Positions 56,740-64,000 of a stretch of DNA of 64,000 bases are shown here, piece after piece. The DNA is from Streptomyces sp. H27-H5 (lineage in GTDB: Bacteria > Actinomycetota > Actinomycetes > Streptomycetales > Streptomycetaceae). How positions within the stretch are numbered: position 1 is the first letter of the stretch; each line of letters opens with the position of its first letter. The stretch covers positions 2,840-66,839 of the forward strand of contig NZ_JAPNLK010000003.1 of NCBI RefSeq assembly GCF_026627505.1. Reading direction: 5' to 3'. The notes beneath the pieces are model-generated. The model saw nothing but the letters and a program-made list of their open reading frames with translations, was not told the origin of the DNA and searched no databases. Made by a program: the position numbers and the translations under genes.

Positions 56740-57429
56740 TCAGGACCGGGCCTGCCGGCCGCGCCGGGTCAGCCAGAGCACGCCGGCGGCGCCGGAGAGC
56801 AGCACGGTGGCGCCGAGGGTGCCGAGCGCGAGGGCGGAGTCGGCGGGGCCGGTCTGCGGGAGGCTGTCGCCGCCCGCCGCCGTGGACGCGGGGGGTGGTG
56901 GTGCCGCGCCGCCGCCGGGGGCGGTGACGTCCAGTTCGAGGGAGGGCTTGGGGCTGTTGCCGGGGGTGCAGGTGGTGGTGGTGCCCATGGCCTTGATGGT
57001 GAGGACGCCGGCGGTGAAGGTGACCTTGCCGCTCTTCTTGGGGGTGTAGGTGCCCGAGAGGTCGGTGATCTTGATGGGGGTGTCGGCGGGCACGGCCTCG
57101 GGGTTGGGCGGGCCGGAGACGGGGACGGAGCCCTTGTCGGCGCCGCCGACGAGGATGACGGCGCCGGGACTCATCGCGCCCTTGCCGAGTTCGATGGGGC
57201 TGGAGGAGACGCCCTTCTGGAAGGACATCGTCAGCTTGTACCCGTCGCCCGCCTTGACCGCCTTGATGTCGATGGGCGAGACGGCCGACTTGTCCCCGAT
57301 GGGTGTGGCGCAGTTGTAGGCGACGTCGACCACGTCGGCGTGGGCCGAGGGGGCGAGCGTCAGGACGGCCGCCGATCCGGCCAGCGCGGAGGCCAGCGCG
57401 AGCGCGGTGGTGCGTTTGCGGTGGGTCAC
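56740..57429 (-). CDS. sortase-anchored surface protein, LPQTG type
   Basis: A 229-residue wall protein from GTG 57429 (VTHRKRTTALALASAL), with GGGGAAG upstream. The signal peptide is about 1-31 (ending PSAHAD). One beta-rich domain with two Cys (AYNCATP, TTCTPGN) spans about 32-180 and matches domain B of the LAETG protein across its length (SGTYTPKKSGKVTFTAGVLTI versus TGTYKPGKTGKVTLTPDQLTI). A Pro/Ala linker precedes LPQTGPADS, a hydrophobic helix and RRGRQARS, a classical sortase signal. It is first in the four-gene surface operon. Confidence 0.88.
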   Translation of the reverse strand: MTHRKRTTALALASALAGSAAVLTLAPSAHADVVDVAYNCATPIGDKSAVSPIDIKAVKAGDGYKLTMSFQKGVSSSPIELGKGAMSPGAVILVGGADKGSVPVSGPPNPEAVPADTPIKITDLSGTYTPKKSGKVTFTAGVLTIKAMGTTTTCTPGNSPKPSLELDVTAPGGGAAPPPPASTAAGGDSLPQTGPADSALALGTLGATVLLSGAAGVLWLTRRGRQARS

Positions 57430-57600
57430 CTTCGTCTTCCCCTCGAACCGTGAACCGTGGATGTCCGACAAGTTACTGACGGCACATCAGATTGGTGGCT
57501 CAAGGTACGCCGGGGGCCTTGCGGAGGGAAGACACGGGACGGGCCGGGATCGGCGGCCCGTCGACGGGGGTTCGACGGCGCGTCGGACGCACCTGTTTCG

Positions 57601-57631
57601 GCCGGCTCGGCCCGGTCAGGGCCGAGCCGGC
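57601..57631 (-). terminator. hutI terminator
   Basis: A perfect 13-base inverted repeat (57601-57613 with 57619-57631), about 48 bases past the hutI stop. The rest of the 57430-57678 gap shows no gene. Confidence 0.7.
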
Positions 57632-57678
57632 GGGTGCTCGTGCACGCCGGCGGGTGCCCGTGCGCGCCCGTGCTCGGG

Positions 57679-58857
57679 TCAGACGGCGCGGACCCCTCGC
57701 TGCCAGACCGCGGAGACCAGCGGGACGCCGGGGCGGTAGGCGAGGTGGACGTGGCTGGGGGCGTCCAGCAGGACCAGGTCGGCGCGGGCTCCGGGGGCGA
57801 GCGTGCCGATGTCGGTGCGGCGCAGGGCGCGGGCACCGCCGGCGGTGGCGGACCAGAGCGCCTCGTCGGGGGTCATCCCCATGTCCCGGACGGCGAGCGC
57901 GATACAGAACGGCATCGAACTCGTGTAGGAGGAGCCGGGGTTGCAGTCCGTGGACAGGGCCACGGTCGCGCCCGCGTCCAGGAGCCGGCGGGCGTCGGGC
58001 CACTGGGCGCGGGTGGAGAACTCGGCGCCGGGCAGCAGGGTGGCGACGGTGGTGCCGGCGGCCTGGGCGAGGGCGTCGACGTCGGCGTCCGTGAGGTGGG
58101 TGCAGTGGTCGGCGGAGGCGGCCTCCAGCTCGACGGCGAGTTGGACGCCGGGGCCGTGGGAGAGCTGGTTGGCGTGGATGCGCGGGATCAGCCCGGCGGC
58201 CGCGCCCGCGGTGAGGATCGCCCGGGCCTGGTCGCCGTCGAATGCGCCCTTCTCGCAGAACACGTCCACCCAGCGGGCGTACGGGGCGCAGGCCGTCAGC
58301 ATCTCGCCGGTGACCAGGTCCACGTAGCCGGCGGGGTCGTCGGCGTAGTCGGGGGACACGATGTGCGCGCCGAGGTAGGTGACCTCCTCGGTGTGCGCGG
58401 CGGCGATGCGCAGGGCGCGGGCCTCGTCTGCGACGGTGAGGCCGTAGCCGGACTTGGTCTCGAAGGTGGTGGTGCCCTGGCGGCGGGCCTCGTCGAGGTG
58501 GCGCAGCAGGTTGGCTTCGAGTGCGGCGTCCGTGGCGGCGCGGGTCGCGGCGACGGTGGTGCGGATGCCGCCCGCGGAGTAGGCGCGCCCGGACATCCGG
58601 GCGTTGAACTCGGCGGTGCGGTCGCCCGCGAACACCAGGTGCGAGTGGGAGTCGACGAAGCCGGGGATGACGGCCCGGCCCGCGGCGTCGACGTCGCGGT
58701 CGGCGGCGGGCGCCCGGTCGGCGGGGCCGACCCAGGCGACGCGCTCGTCCTCGATGACGACGGCCGCGTTCTCGATCAGGCCGAGGGGACTGCCGTCGCC
58801 GAGGGCGGGGTCGTTGGTGACGAGGCTGCCGATGTTGGTGATGACGGTGGTGGTCAT
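57679..58857 (-). CDS. hutI: imidazolonepropionase
   Basis: A 392-residue amidohydrolase that opens imidazolone-5-propionate to N-formimino-L-glutamate, step three of histidine breakdown. Metal-site motifs are [12 protein letters not shown] (His-x-His), the KSGYGLT loop, [23 protein letters not shown] and STDCNPGS. The length is normal. Start ATG 58857 has GAGAGGAA five bases upstream. It is last in the hut operon, 47 bases after hutF. Confidence 0.95.
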   Translation of the reverse strand: MTTTVITNIGSLVTNDPALGDGSPLGLIENAAVVIEDERVAWVGPADRAPAADRDVDAAGRAVIPGFVDSHSHLVFAGDRTAEFNARMSGRAYSAGGIRTTVAATRAATDAALEANLLRHLDEARRQGTTTFETKSGYGLTVADEARALRIAAAHTEEVTYLGAHIVSPDYADDPAGYVDLVTGEMLTACAPYARWVDVFCEKGAFDGDQARAILTAGAAAGLIPRIHANQLSHGPGVQLAVELEAASADHCTHLTDADVDALAQAAGTTVATLLPGAEFSTRAQWPDARRLLDAGATVALSTDCNPGSSYTSSMPFCIALAVRDMGMTPDEALWSATAGGARALRRTDIGTLAPGARADLVLLDAPSHVHLAYRPGVPLVSAVWQRGVRAV

Positions 58858-58904
58858 GATTCCTCTCGGGGTTGCCCGGGCTCCGCCCCGGATCTTTCGG
58901 CCGG

Positions 58905-60248
58905 TCAGCCTCGGACGGCTGCGATCGACTCGGAAAGGGCGGCCGCCACGTCCCCGACCAGGGTGTGTGCCCCGTCGCGGACCACGTGCCGGCCGCTCAC
59001 CACGGTGTGGCGGACGTCGGCGGCGGACGCGGCGAACACGGCGGTCTCGGCGGCCAGGCGGGGCAGCGGGCCGGCGGTGCGTACGGAGTCCAGGGCGATC
59101 GTGGTGAAGTCCGCGAGGGCGCCGATCTCCAGCCGGCCCGCGTCGGGCAGGCCCAGGGCGGCGTGCCCGTCCTCGGTGGCGGCGGAGAGCAGGGCGTGCG
59201 CCGTCCAGTGGCCGCGGGTGCGGCTGCGCAGCCGCTCGTTCAGCTCCATCGCGCGGGCCTCTTCGAGCAGGTCGATGACGGCGTGGCTGTCGCTGCCGAG
59301 GGAGAGCGGGCTGCCGGCGTGCTGGAGGCGGGTCGCGGGGCCGATGCCGTCGGCGAGGTCGCGTTCGGTGGTGGGGCACATGCAGGTGCCGGTGGAGGTT
59401 CCGCCGAGCAGGGCGATGTCGGTGTCGGTGAGGTGCGTGTTGTGGACGCCGGTGGTGCGGGGGCCGAGCACGCCGTGGTCGGAGAGGAGTTGGGTGGGGG
59501 TGCGGCCGTGGGCGGCCTGGCAGGCGTCGTTCTCGGCGGTCTGTTCCGAGAGGTGGACGTGCAGGGGTGCCCGCCGCTCCTCGGCCCAGTGGGCGACGGT
59601 GGCCAGTTGGTCGGCGGGCACCGCGCGCACCGAGTGGATCGCGGCGCCGATTCGGGCGTGCGCGCGGGGCTTGAGGGCGGTGACCCGTTCGGCCCAGGCA
59701 TCGGCGGTGCCGTCGGAGAACCGCCGCTGGTGCGGTTCGGGTGCCTTGCCGAAGCCCGAGGAGAGGTAGGCGGTGTCGAGGAGGGTGATGCGGATGCCGG
59801 CCGCGGCGGCGGCCTCGATGAGTGCCTCGCCCATCGCGTTCGGGTCGGCGTAGGGGGCGCCGCCGGGCGCGTGGTGGACGTAGTGGAACTCGCCGACGTG
59901 GGTGATGCCGGCCAGGGCCATCTCCGCGTACACCGCGCGGGCCAGCGCGAAGTAGCTGTCGGGGGTGAGGTTCTGGGCGACCTTGTACATGAAGTCGCGC
60001 CAGGTCCAGAAGGTGCCGCTGCCGACCTGGACCGTGCCCCGCAGGGCGCGGTGGAAGGCGTGGGAGTGCGCGTTGGCCAGGCCCGGGACGGTGAGACCGC
60101 GCAGCACCTCCGCCCCGGGGGGCGGGGTCGCGGTGTCCGTGCGCAGGGCGGCGATCCGCCCGTCGGCGTCCACGTCCAGGGCGACGCCCGGCTCGACGTG
60201 GGTGCCGAGCCAGGCGTGTTCCAGCCAGTACGTCTTGTCCGCGGTCAC
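58905..60248 (-). CDS. hutF: formimidoylglutamate deiminase
   Basis: A 447-residue amidohydrolase of the HutF type, converting N-formimino-L-glutamate to N-formyl-L-glutamate and ammonia. The metal site is visible as [14 protein letters not shown], with [31 protein letters not shown] and [14 protein letters not shown]. Start is GTG 60248, overlapping the TGA of the M20 gene. Its presence means histidine is degraded through formylglutamate, so a deformylase is required. No HutG homologue is in the window. Confidence 0.92.
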   Translation of the reverse strand: MTADKTYWLEHAWLGTHVEPGVALDVDADGRIAALRTDTATPPPGAEVLRGLTVPGLANAHSHAFHRALRGTVQVGSGTFWTWRDFMYKVAQNLTPDSYFALARAVYAEMALAGITHVGEFHYVHHAPGGAPYADPNAMGEALIEAAAAAGIRITLLDTAYLSSGFGKAPEPHQRRFSDGTADAWAERVTALKPRAHARIGAAIHSVRAVPADQLATVAHWAEERRAPLHVHLSEQTAENDACQAAHGRTPTQLLSDHGVLGPRTTGVHNTHLTDTDIALLGGTSTGTCMCPTTERDLADGIGPATRLQHAGSPLSLGSDSHAVIDLLEEARAMELNERLRSRTRGHWTAHALLSAATEDGHAALGLPDAGRLEIGALADFTTIALDSVRTAGPLPRLAAETAVFAASAADVRHTVVSGRHVVRDGAHTLVGDVAAALSESIAAVRG

Positions 60249-61474
60249 CTGCACGCGAGTCCTTCCAGTACGTCGGCGAGGGCCAGGACTCCGGCCACGC
60301 AGTCGTCCTCGGCGGCGAACTCCTTCGGGGAGTGGGAGACGCCGGTCGGGTTCCGTACGAACAGCATCGCGGTCGGGACGGCGGCGGAGAGGATTCCCGC
60401 GTCGTGTCCCGCCCCGGTGCCGAGGACGGGCAGGGATCCGCCGAGGATCCGGTCGAGTTCGTCGCGCAGGGCGTGTTCGAACTCGACGACGGGGGTGAAG
60501 GACTCCCGGACGATGTCGAGGTCGATGCCGTCCTGGTCGGCGCGTTCGCGGGCGGCCTTCTCGATGGCCGTGACGACCGTGTCGAGGGTGGCCTGGTCGC
60601 CGGCGCGCGAGTCGAGCCACCCGCGGACCAGCGAGGGGATGGCGTTGACCCCGTTGGGCTCGACGGCGATCTTCCCGAAGGTGGCGACGGCGCCGGCGAG
60701 GGCCGCCTCGGTGCGGGCGGCCAGCACGGTCGCCGCGTACGTGAGCATGGGGTCGCGCCGGTCGACGAGGCGGGTGGTGCCCGCGTGGTTGGCCTCGCCG
60801 TGGAAGTCGAAGCGCCAGCGGCCGTGCGGCCAGATCGCGGAGGCGATGCCGACCCGGTCCCCGGACAGGTCCAGGGCCCGGCCCTGTTCGACGTGGAGTT
60901 CGACGAAGGCGCCGATGCGGGCGAGGCGCTCGGGGTCGACGCCGATCGTCTCGGGGTCGTACCCGGCGGCCTCCATGGCGCGGGGCAGGGTGATCCCGTC
61001 CGCGTCGCGGAGCTCGTACGCCTTCTCCTTGGTCAGTTGCCCGGCCGCGAGGCGGGAGCCGACGCAGGCGAGGCCGAAGCGGGCCCCTTCCTCGTCACCG
61101 AAGTTGGTGATGGCCAGGGGCCTGGAGAGCTCCGCTCCCCTGCGGCGGAGTTCGTCCAGGGCCGCGAAGGAGGACACCACGCCGAGGGGGCCGTCGAAGG
61201 CCCCGCCGTCGGGGACGGAGTCCAGGTGCGAGCCGGTGACGACGGCGTCGCCCGCGAGGGGGTCGCCGAGCCAGGCCCACTGGTTGCCGTTGCGGTCCGT
61301 CTCGTAGGTGAGGCCGCGGGCCTGTGCCTGGGCCTGGAACCAGGTGCGGCAGTCGGCGTCGGCGCCGGTCCAGGCGTGCCGGCGGTAGCCGCCGGAGTCG
61401 GTGTGCCGGCCGATGGGGGCGAGCTCGTCCCACATGGAGTGGAACGAGGTCGCCCCGGCGGGGTGGTCGCTCAC
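60245..61474 (-). CDS. M20 family hydrolase, annotated type allantoate amidohydrolase
   Basis: A 409-residue metal-dependent amidohydrolase of the allantoate/N-carbamoyl-amino-acid hydrolase group. Metal ligands are in [16 protein letters not shown], the GDEEGARFG Glu pair and ELHVEQG, with NHAGTT in the dimer/lid domain and a C-terminal GAGHDAG site. GTG 61474 overlaps the hutU stop and its own stop overlaps hutF, so it belongs to histidine degradation. Pathway logic suggests it removes the formyl group from N-formyl-L-glutamate, replacing HutG, but allantoate or carbamoyl substrates are the family default. Confidence 0.85.
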   Translation of the reverse strand: MSDHPAGATSFHSMWDELAPIGRHTDSGGYRRHAWTGADADCRTWFQAQAQARGLTYETDRNGNQWAWLGDPLAGDAVVTGSHLDSVPDGGAFDGPLGVVSSFAALDELRRRGAELSRPLAITNFGDEEGARFGLACVGSRLAAGQLTKEKAYELRDADGITLPRAMEAAGYDPETIGVDPERLARIGAFVELHVEQGRALDLSGDRVGIASAIWPHGRWRFDFHGEANHAGTTRLVDRRDPMLTYAATVLAARTEAALAGAVATFGKIAVEPNGVNAIPSLVRGWLDSRAGDQATLDTVVTAIEKAARERADQDGIDLDIVRESFTPVVEFEHALRDELDRILGGSLPVLGTGAGHDAGILSAAVPTAMLFVRNPTGVSHSPKEFAAEDDCVAGVLALADVLEGLACR

Positions 61475-63150
61475 GCGTCGTCGCCCTCGCGCATGGGGAC
61501 GCGGACGCCGCGGTCGTCGGCCACCGACTCGGCGATGTCGTAGCCCGCGTCGACGTGGCGGATGACGCCCATGCCCGGGTCGTTGGTCAGGACGCGGCGG
61601 ATCTTCTCGCCGGCGAGCTTCGTGCCGTCCGCGACGGTGACCTGGCCGGCGTGGATGGAGCGGCCCATGCCGACGCCGCCGCCGTGGTGGATGGAGACCC
61701 AGGACGCGCCGGAGGCGACGTTGACCATGGCGTTGAGCAGCGGCCAGTCCGCGATGGCGTCGGAGCCGTCGAGCATGGCCTCGGTCTCGCGGTACGGGGA
61801 GGCCACCGAGCCGCAGTCGAGGTGGTCGCGGCCGATGACCAGCGGGGCGGCCAGGGTGCCGTCGGCGACCATCTCGTTGAAGCGCTCGCCGGCCTTGTCG
61901 CGCTCGCCGTAGCCGAGCCAGCAGATGCGGGCGGGCAGGCCCTGGAAGTGGACGCGCTCGCCGGCCATCTTGATCCAGCGGTGCAGGGACGCGTTTTGAG
62001 GAGAATCGGCCTCCGGGAAGAGCTCCAGCATCGCCTTGTCGGTCTTGTGGATGTCCGAGGCCTCGCCGGACAGGGCGGCCCACCGGAAGGGGCCCTTGCC
62101 CTCGCAGAACAGCGGCCGGATGTAGGCGGGGACGAAGCCGGGGAAGGCGAAGGCGCGGTCGTAGCCGGCCAGCTGGGCCTCGCCGCGGATGGAGTTGCCG
62201 TAGTCGAAGACCTCGGCGCCGGCGTCCATGAAGCCGACCATGGCCTCGACGTGCGTGGCCATGGACTCGCGGGCGCGGGTGGTGAAGCCCGCCGGGTCCT
62301 TGGCCGCGTAGTCCGCCATGTCGTCGAAGTCGACGCCGACGGGGAGGTAGGCGAGCGGGTCGTGGGCGGAGGTCTGGTCCGTCACGATGTCGATCGGGGC
62401 GCCTTCGGCGAGCATCTGCGGCAGCAGGTCGGCCGCGTTGCCGAGCAGGCCGATGGAGAGCGGCTTGCGGGCGTCGCGGGCCTCGACGGCCAGCTGGAGC
62501 GCGTGGCGCAGGTTGTCGGCCTTGACGTCGAGGTAGCGGTGCTCGATGCGGCGGTCGATGGCGCGCGGGTCGACGTCGATGCAGATCGCGACGCCGTCGT
62601 TCATGGTGACGGCCAGCGGCTGGGCGCCGCCCATGCCGCCGAGGCCGGCGGTGAGGGTGATGGTGCCCGCGAGGGTGCCGTTGAACTTCTTCGCGGCGAC
62701 GGCGGCGAAGGTCTCGTAGGTGCCCTGGAGGATGCCCTGGGTGCCGATGTAGATCCAGGAGCCGGCGGTCATCTGCCCGTACATGGTGAGGCCGAGGTGC
62801 TCCAGGCGGCGGAACTCCTCCCAGTTGGCCCAGTCGCCGACCAGGTTGGAGTTGGCGAGCAGGACGCGCGGCGCCCACTCGTGGGTCTGCATCACGCCGA
62901 CGGGGCGGCCGGACTGGACGAGCATCGTCTCGTCCTGCTTCAGGGTCCGCAGGGTGCGGACCATGGCGTCGTACGAGCGCCAGTCGCGCGCGGCCTTGCC
63001 GGTGCCGCCGTAGACGACGAGCTTGTCGGGGTGCTCGGCGACCTCGGGGTCGAGGTTGTTCTGGAGCATCCGCAGCGCGGCCTCCTGCTGCCATCCCAGG
63101 GTGCTGAGTTCGGTGCCTCGCGCGGCCCGTACGGGGCGGGGTCCTGACAT
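61471..63150 (-). CDS. hutU: urocanate hydratase
   Basis: A 559-residue NAD-dependent urocanase, producing imidazolone-5-propionate from urocanate. Motifs are [44 protein letters not shown] (NAD-binding), and the C-terminal [20 protein letters not shown]. The active-site Cys lies in the region [12 protein letters not shown] to [11 protein letters not shown]. Start ATG 63150 has GGAGGAGG seven bases upstream. It is first in the hutU-M20-hutF-hutI operon. hutH, which makes urocanate, is not in the window. Confidence 0.96.
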   Translation of the reverse strand: MSGPRPVRAARGTELSTLGWQQEAALRMLQNNLDPEVAEHPDKLVVYGGTGKAARDWRSYDAMVRTLRTLKQDETMLVQSGRPVGVMQTHEWAPRVLLANSNLVGDWANWEEFRRLEHLGLTMYGQMTAGSWIYIGTQGILQGTYETFAAVAAKKFNGTLAGTITLTAGLGGMGGAQPLAVTMNDGVAICIDVDPRAIDRRIEHRYLDVKADNLRHALQLAVEARDARKPLSIGLLGNAADLLPQMLAEGAPIDIVTDQTSAHDPLAYLPVGVDFDDMADYAAKDPAGFTTRARESMATHVEAMVGFMDAGAEVFDYGNSIRGEAQLAGYDRAFAFPGFVPAYIRPLFCEGKGPFRWAALSGEASDIHKTDKAMLELFPEADSPQNASLHRWIKMAGERVHFQGLPARICWLGYGERDKAGERFNEMVADGTLAAPLVIGRDHLDCGSVASPYRETEAMLDGSDAIADWPLLNAMVNVASGASWVSIHHGGGVGMGRSIHAGQVTVADGTKLAGEKIRRVLTNDPGMGVIRHVDAGYDIAESVADDRGVRVPMREGDDA

Positions 63151-63186
63151 GGCGGTGCCTCCTCCGGTGTGGGTCAATCCATTCAC

Positions 63187-63215
63187 ATCCTTGCGTCCTG
63201 AATAGATTCAGTCAA
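63187..63215 (-). promoter_or_regulatory. hut operon promoter with palindromic operator
   Basis: On the minus strand, TTGACT (63210-63215), a 17-base spacer and AAGGAT (63187-63192). A perfect 6-2-6 palindrome, CTGAAT-AG-ATTCAG (63198-63211), overlaps the end of the -35 and fills most of the spacer, the classical position for a repressor. It sits in the short divergent gap before the next gene. Confidence 0.55.
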
Positions 63216-63245
63216 CAGCTGCGGCCGGCCCCGTCGGATGATGGG

Positions 63246-64000
63246 ATGGCGGACATGGCCGCCGACACGCACGCGCAGAGCGCCGCCACCCGCCGGGACC
63301 GGGCCGTACGGGCCGCCGCACGGCAGGGCCTCCTCGACGCGGAACCGCTGGTCTGCCTGCTGGACACCGCCGGGATCCGCGCGTCGGCCGGCGCCCTGAC
63401 CCGCGCGTTCGCCGACGCCCTGCCGGCCGGCGCCCCCGTCCTGCACGCCTTCGCGGTGAAGGCCTGCCCCCTGGTGCCCGTGCTCCGGCTGCTGTCCTCG
63501 GTCGGGGTCGGCTGCGAGGTGGCGAGCCCCGGCGAGCTGGCCCTGGCCCGGGCGGCCGGGGTCGCGGCGGAACACACCGTGCTGGACTCCCCCGCCAAGA
63601 CCCCGGCGGAACTCCGCGAGGCTCTCGCCCTGGGCATCGCCGTCAACGCCGACAACGGGCAGGAGCTGCGCCGCATCGACGCCTTGGTCGCGGCCGCCCC
63701 CACCCGCTCCCCGATCGGCGTACGGATCAACCCGCAGACCGGCGCGGGCGCCATCGACGCCCTGTCCACGGCCACGGCCACCTCGAAGTTCGGCGTCCCG
63801 CTGCGCGACCCGGGGGCGCGCGAGTGGCTGCTGAGGGCGTACGCGGACCGGCCGTGGCTGACCCGGCTGCACACCCACTCGGGCTCCCAGGGCGTGCCCC
63901 TGCCGTTGATCGCGGAGGGGGTGCGGGAGCTGTACGCCCTGGCCGAGGAGATCAACGCGGCGGCCGGGCGCCGTCAGGTCGACACCCTCGACATCGGGGG
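63246..64000 (+). CDS. type III PLP-dependent decarboxylase, LysA-like (partial)
   Basis: The 5' part (251 codons) of a fold-type III PLP enzyme cut by the window edge. From ATG 63246 (MADMAADTHAQSAATRRDRA) it has about 35 variable residues, then the alanine racemase-like barrel. The PLP Lys is in HAFAVKACP. CEVASPGELALARAAG follows, RLHTHSGSQG matches the HxGSQ of diaminopimelate and ornithine decarboxylases, and DTLDIGG begins the PLP-phosphate glycine loop. The substrate may be diaminopimelate or another diamino acid; the active-site Cys region is outside the window. Confidence 0.82.
   Translation, partial: MADMAADTHAQSAATRRDRAVRAAARQGLLDAEPLVCLLDTAGIRASAGALTRAFADALPAGAPVLHAFAVKACPLVPVLRLLSSVGVGCEVASPGELALARAAGVAAEHTVLDSPAKTPAELREALALGIAVNADNGQELRRIDALVAAAPTRSPIGVRINPQTGAGAIDALSTATATSKFGVPLRDPGAREWLLRAYADRPWLTRLHTHSGSQGVPLPLIAEGVRELYALAEEINAAAGRRQVDTLDIG

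Overview
The window is a high-GC actinobacterial chromosome segment that I read as Streptomyces. The reasons are a minus-strand 16S rRNA gene with no tRNA in the visible spacer, many GTG starts, WhiB, F420 genes, class E-type sortase signals and several Streptomyces-specific conserved hypotheticals. From memory, the gene order resembles the core region of S. coelicolor around whiB (about SCO3020-SCO3073). I could not check this by search.

Layout. 1-2341: 3' flank, 16S rRNA and leader/promoter region of an rRNA operon transcribed leftward. 2342-6629: SpoIIM-like and RDD membrane proteins, a hypothetical and sahH. 6973-9117: a fructose-type PTS permease in IIB-IIC-IIA order. 9187-14342: cation efflux and a mannose-phosphate block (manA, TobH-like SIS protein, Trm112-like protein, manB). 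14433-20540: DUF3499, a zincin-like protein, and a coupled DUF5719/giant glycosyltransferase pair. 20832-24637: whiB, then a Cys-codon-rich leader ORF preceding a cysteine dioxygenase-like gene, then fbiA-fbiB for coenzyme F420. 24777-28463: DNA glycosylase, secreted PGRP/amidase, TIGR03089 protein.

28629-44246 is a cell-envelope region. Five LytR-CpsA-Psr (LCP) proteins are interleaved with two family-2 glycosyltransferases, a nucleotidyltransferase, a thioesterase, an acyl-CoA dehydrogenase, a UDP-glucose dehydrogenase-type enzyme and a truncated DUF6879 pair. 44315-48225: two tandem dipeptidases (one degenerate and apparently frameshifted) translationally linked to purE-purK. 48498-53117: GtrA, a sensor kinase/OmpR regulator pair and a POT peptide transporter.

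53185-57429 is a four-gene operon of exported proteins: an LPQTG protein, a DUF916/WxL-type protein, a neocarzinostatin-like protein and an LAETG protein. 57679-63150 is a histidine-utilisation operon (hutU, an M20 hydrolase, hutF, hutI) behind a promoter carrying a palindrome. The window ends inside a PLP-dependent decarboxylase-like gene.

Most compact operons use 4-base GTGA or ATGA stop/start overlaps. Strong GC-rich inverted repeats sit between most convergent genes. The most novel-looking element is the 28-codon ORF ending in RCCCCSC at 21578-21664. It looks leaderless and lies directly upstream of the cysteine dioxygenase-like gene, which suggests cysteine-responsive control. The surface-protein operon is the second candidate.
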